This document shows, in pieces, positions 6,743 to 7,017 of a stretch of 7,017 nt of DNA. A program made the translations under genes and the position numbers. Positions within the stretch are counted from its first letter, which is position 1; each line of letters begins with the position of its first letter. The DNA comes from JBMYZL01 sp049610385 (GTDB lineage Bacteria > Bacteroidota > Bacteroidia > Flavobacteriales_D > Sanyastnellaceae). The notes beneath the pieces were generated by a model. It searched no databases, was not told the DNA's origin, and was given only the letters and a program-made list of their open reading frames with translations. The stretch is from contig JBMYZL010000041.1 of the NCBI GenBank assembly GCA_049610385.1, positions 1 through 7,017 of the forward strand, given 5' to 3'.

Positions 6743-7017
6743 CAGTCTTTTTCAATGTTCCGTTTTTTGCCGTCTCCTTTTTGGAGTTGCAATTTCGCCC
6801 GAATCTCTGATTCTCCTCGTTCCAAATTTTCCAAAATCCGTTCCATGTCCTCAGGGGAGATTTGGCCTTCCTGGGGCGGGGCTACTTGCTGTTCTCCATT
6901 TTGGGCATCGGCATCTTCTCCCGAATCATTCTGCTCCTGCTCTCCCTCTTGATTCTCCTGGTCTTGCTCTCCGTCCTGCTGCTGCTCCTGCTCTCCCTCT
7001 TGATTCTCCTGGTCTTG
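6739..7017 (-). CDS. batC: BatC C-terminal part (5' end beyond the window)
   Basis: The last 92 codons of an open frame that enters at the window edge and stops at TGA 6741-6739. The first 45 or so residues are almost only Gln, Glu, Asp, Asn and Gly; next come a short helix (SPEDMERILENLERGESEIR) and a basic tail ending KKRNIEKDW. An acidic, Gln-rich low-complexity region followed by this 'ENLExxExxxR ... IEKDW' ending is characteristic of BatC in Bacteroidota, whose N-terminal part carries a signal peptide and TPR repeats that would lie past position 7017. Position directly ahead of batD confirms the assignment. The last codons overlap the batD GTG start, so translation is probably coupled. 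Confidence 0.87.
   Translation of the reverse strand, partial: QDQENQEGEQEQQQDGEQDQENQEGEQEQNDSGEDADAQNGEQQVAPPQEGQISPEDMERILENLERGESEIRAKLQLQKGDGKKRNIEKDW
6931..7017. repeat. Perfect 36-nt direct repeat within batC, period 51 bp
   Basis: The 36 bases at 6931-6966 are repeated identically at 6982-7017, encoding QDQENQEGEQEQ twice, with intervening codons that keep a 17-residue (51-bp) period (QQDGE and NDSGE spacers). The period is a multiple of three, so copy-number change would keep the frame. The second copy runs to the edge, so more copies may lie outside. Confidence 0.9.

Noticed and set aside
6931..7017. Repeat array considered as CRISPR or intergenic satellite
   Set aside because: Repeats are in frame inside batC, encode a typical acidic/Gln-rich linker, and the 15-bp spacers are too short for CRISPR.

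Overview
The window looks like a chromosomal piece of a Bacteroidota genome of moderate GC content (a rough impression, not a count). Three things support this. A long secreted metalloprotease ends in a type A C-terminal sorting domain of the type IX secretion system (T9SS), which is essentially confined to this phylum. The minus strand carries batC-batD-batE of the Bacteroides aerotolerance (bat) operon. Two plausible promoters match the phylum-specific TTTG / TAnnTTTG pattern rather than the E. coli sigma70 pattern. Placement below phylum (Flavobacteriales-like or another lineage) cannot be settled from this sequence alone.

Layout. Plus strand, 1-4105: a short upstream region with a candidate promoter (23-54); a small putative lipoprotein of unknown function (84-440); a second candidate promoter (482-511); a 1029-codon secreted fungalysin-like (M36-type, gluzincin) metalloprotease with T9SS signal (511-3600); and a small HAD-like phosphatase-fold protein (3662-4105). 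Minus strand, 7017-4149: the end of batC (open at the window edge), then batD, then batE. The two blocks converge on a gap of only 43 bp (4106-4148). There is no gene-free stretch longer than about 90 bp.

How the genes relate. The three bat genes form one translationally coupled unit: the batC stop overlaps a GTG start of batD (GTGA), and the batD stop overlaps an ATG of batE (ATGA). In the known bat locus, MoxR and the VWA proteins BatA/BatB lie upstream, which here would be beyond position 7017. BatC and BatE contribute TPR scaffolds; BatD and BatE span the inner membrane with large periplasmic parts. The plus-strand genes do not form an obvious pathway: one is an exported protease attached or released through T9SS, one a putative lipoprotein, one a probably cytoplasmic HAD protein.

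I found no convincing evidence of a new system, RNA gene, mobile element or CRISPR array. The points most worth a second look are the coupled bat junctions and corrected start of batE, the perfect 36-nt repeat in batC, the multidomain build of the protease and its unclear N-terminus, and the unknown lipoprotein with a nine-T run in its signal peptide.
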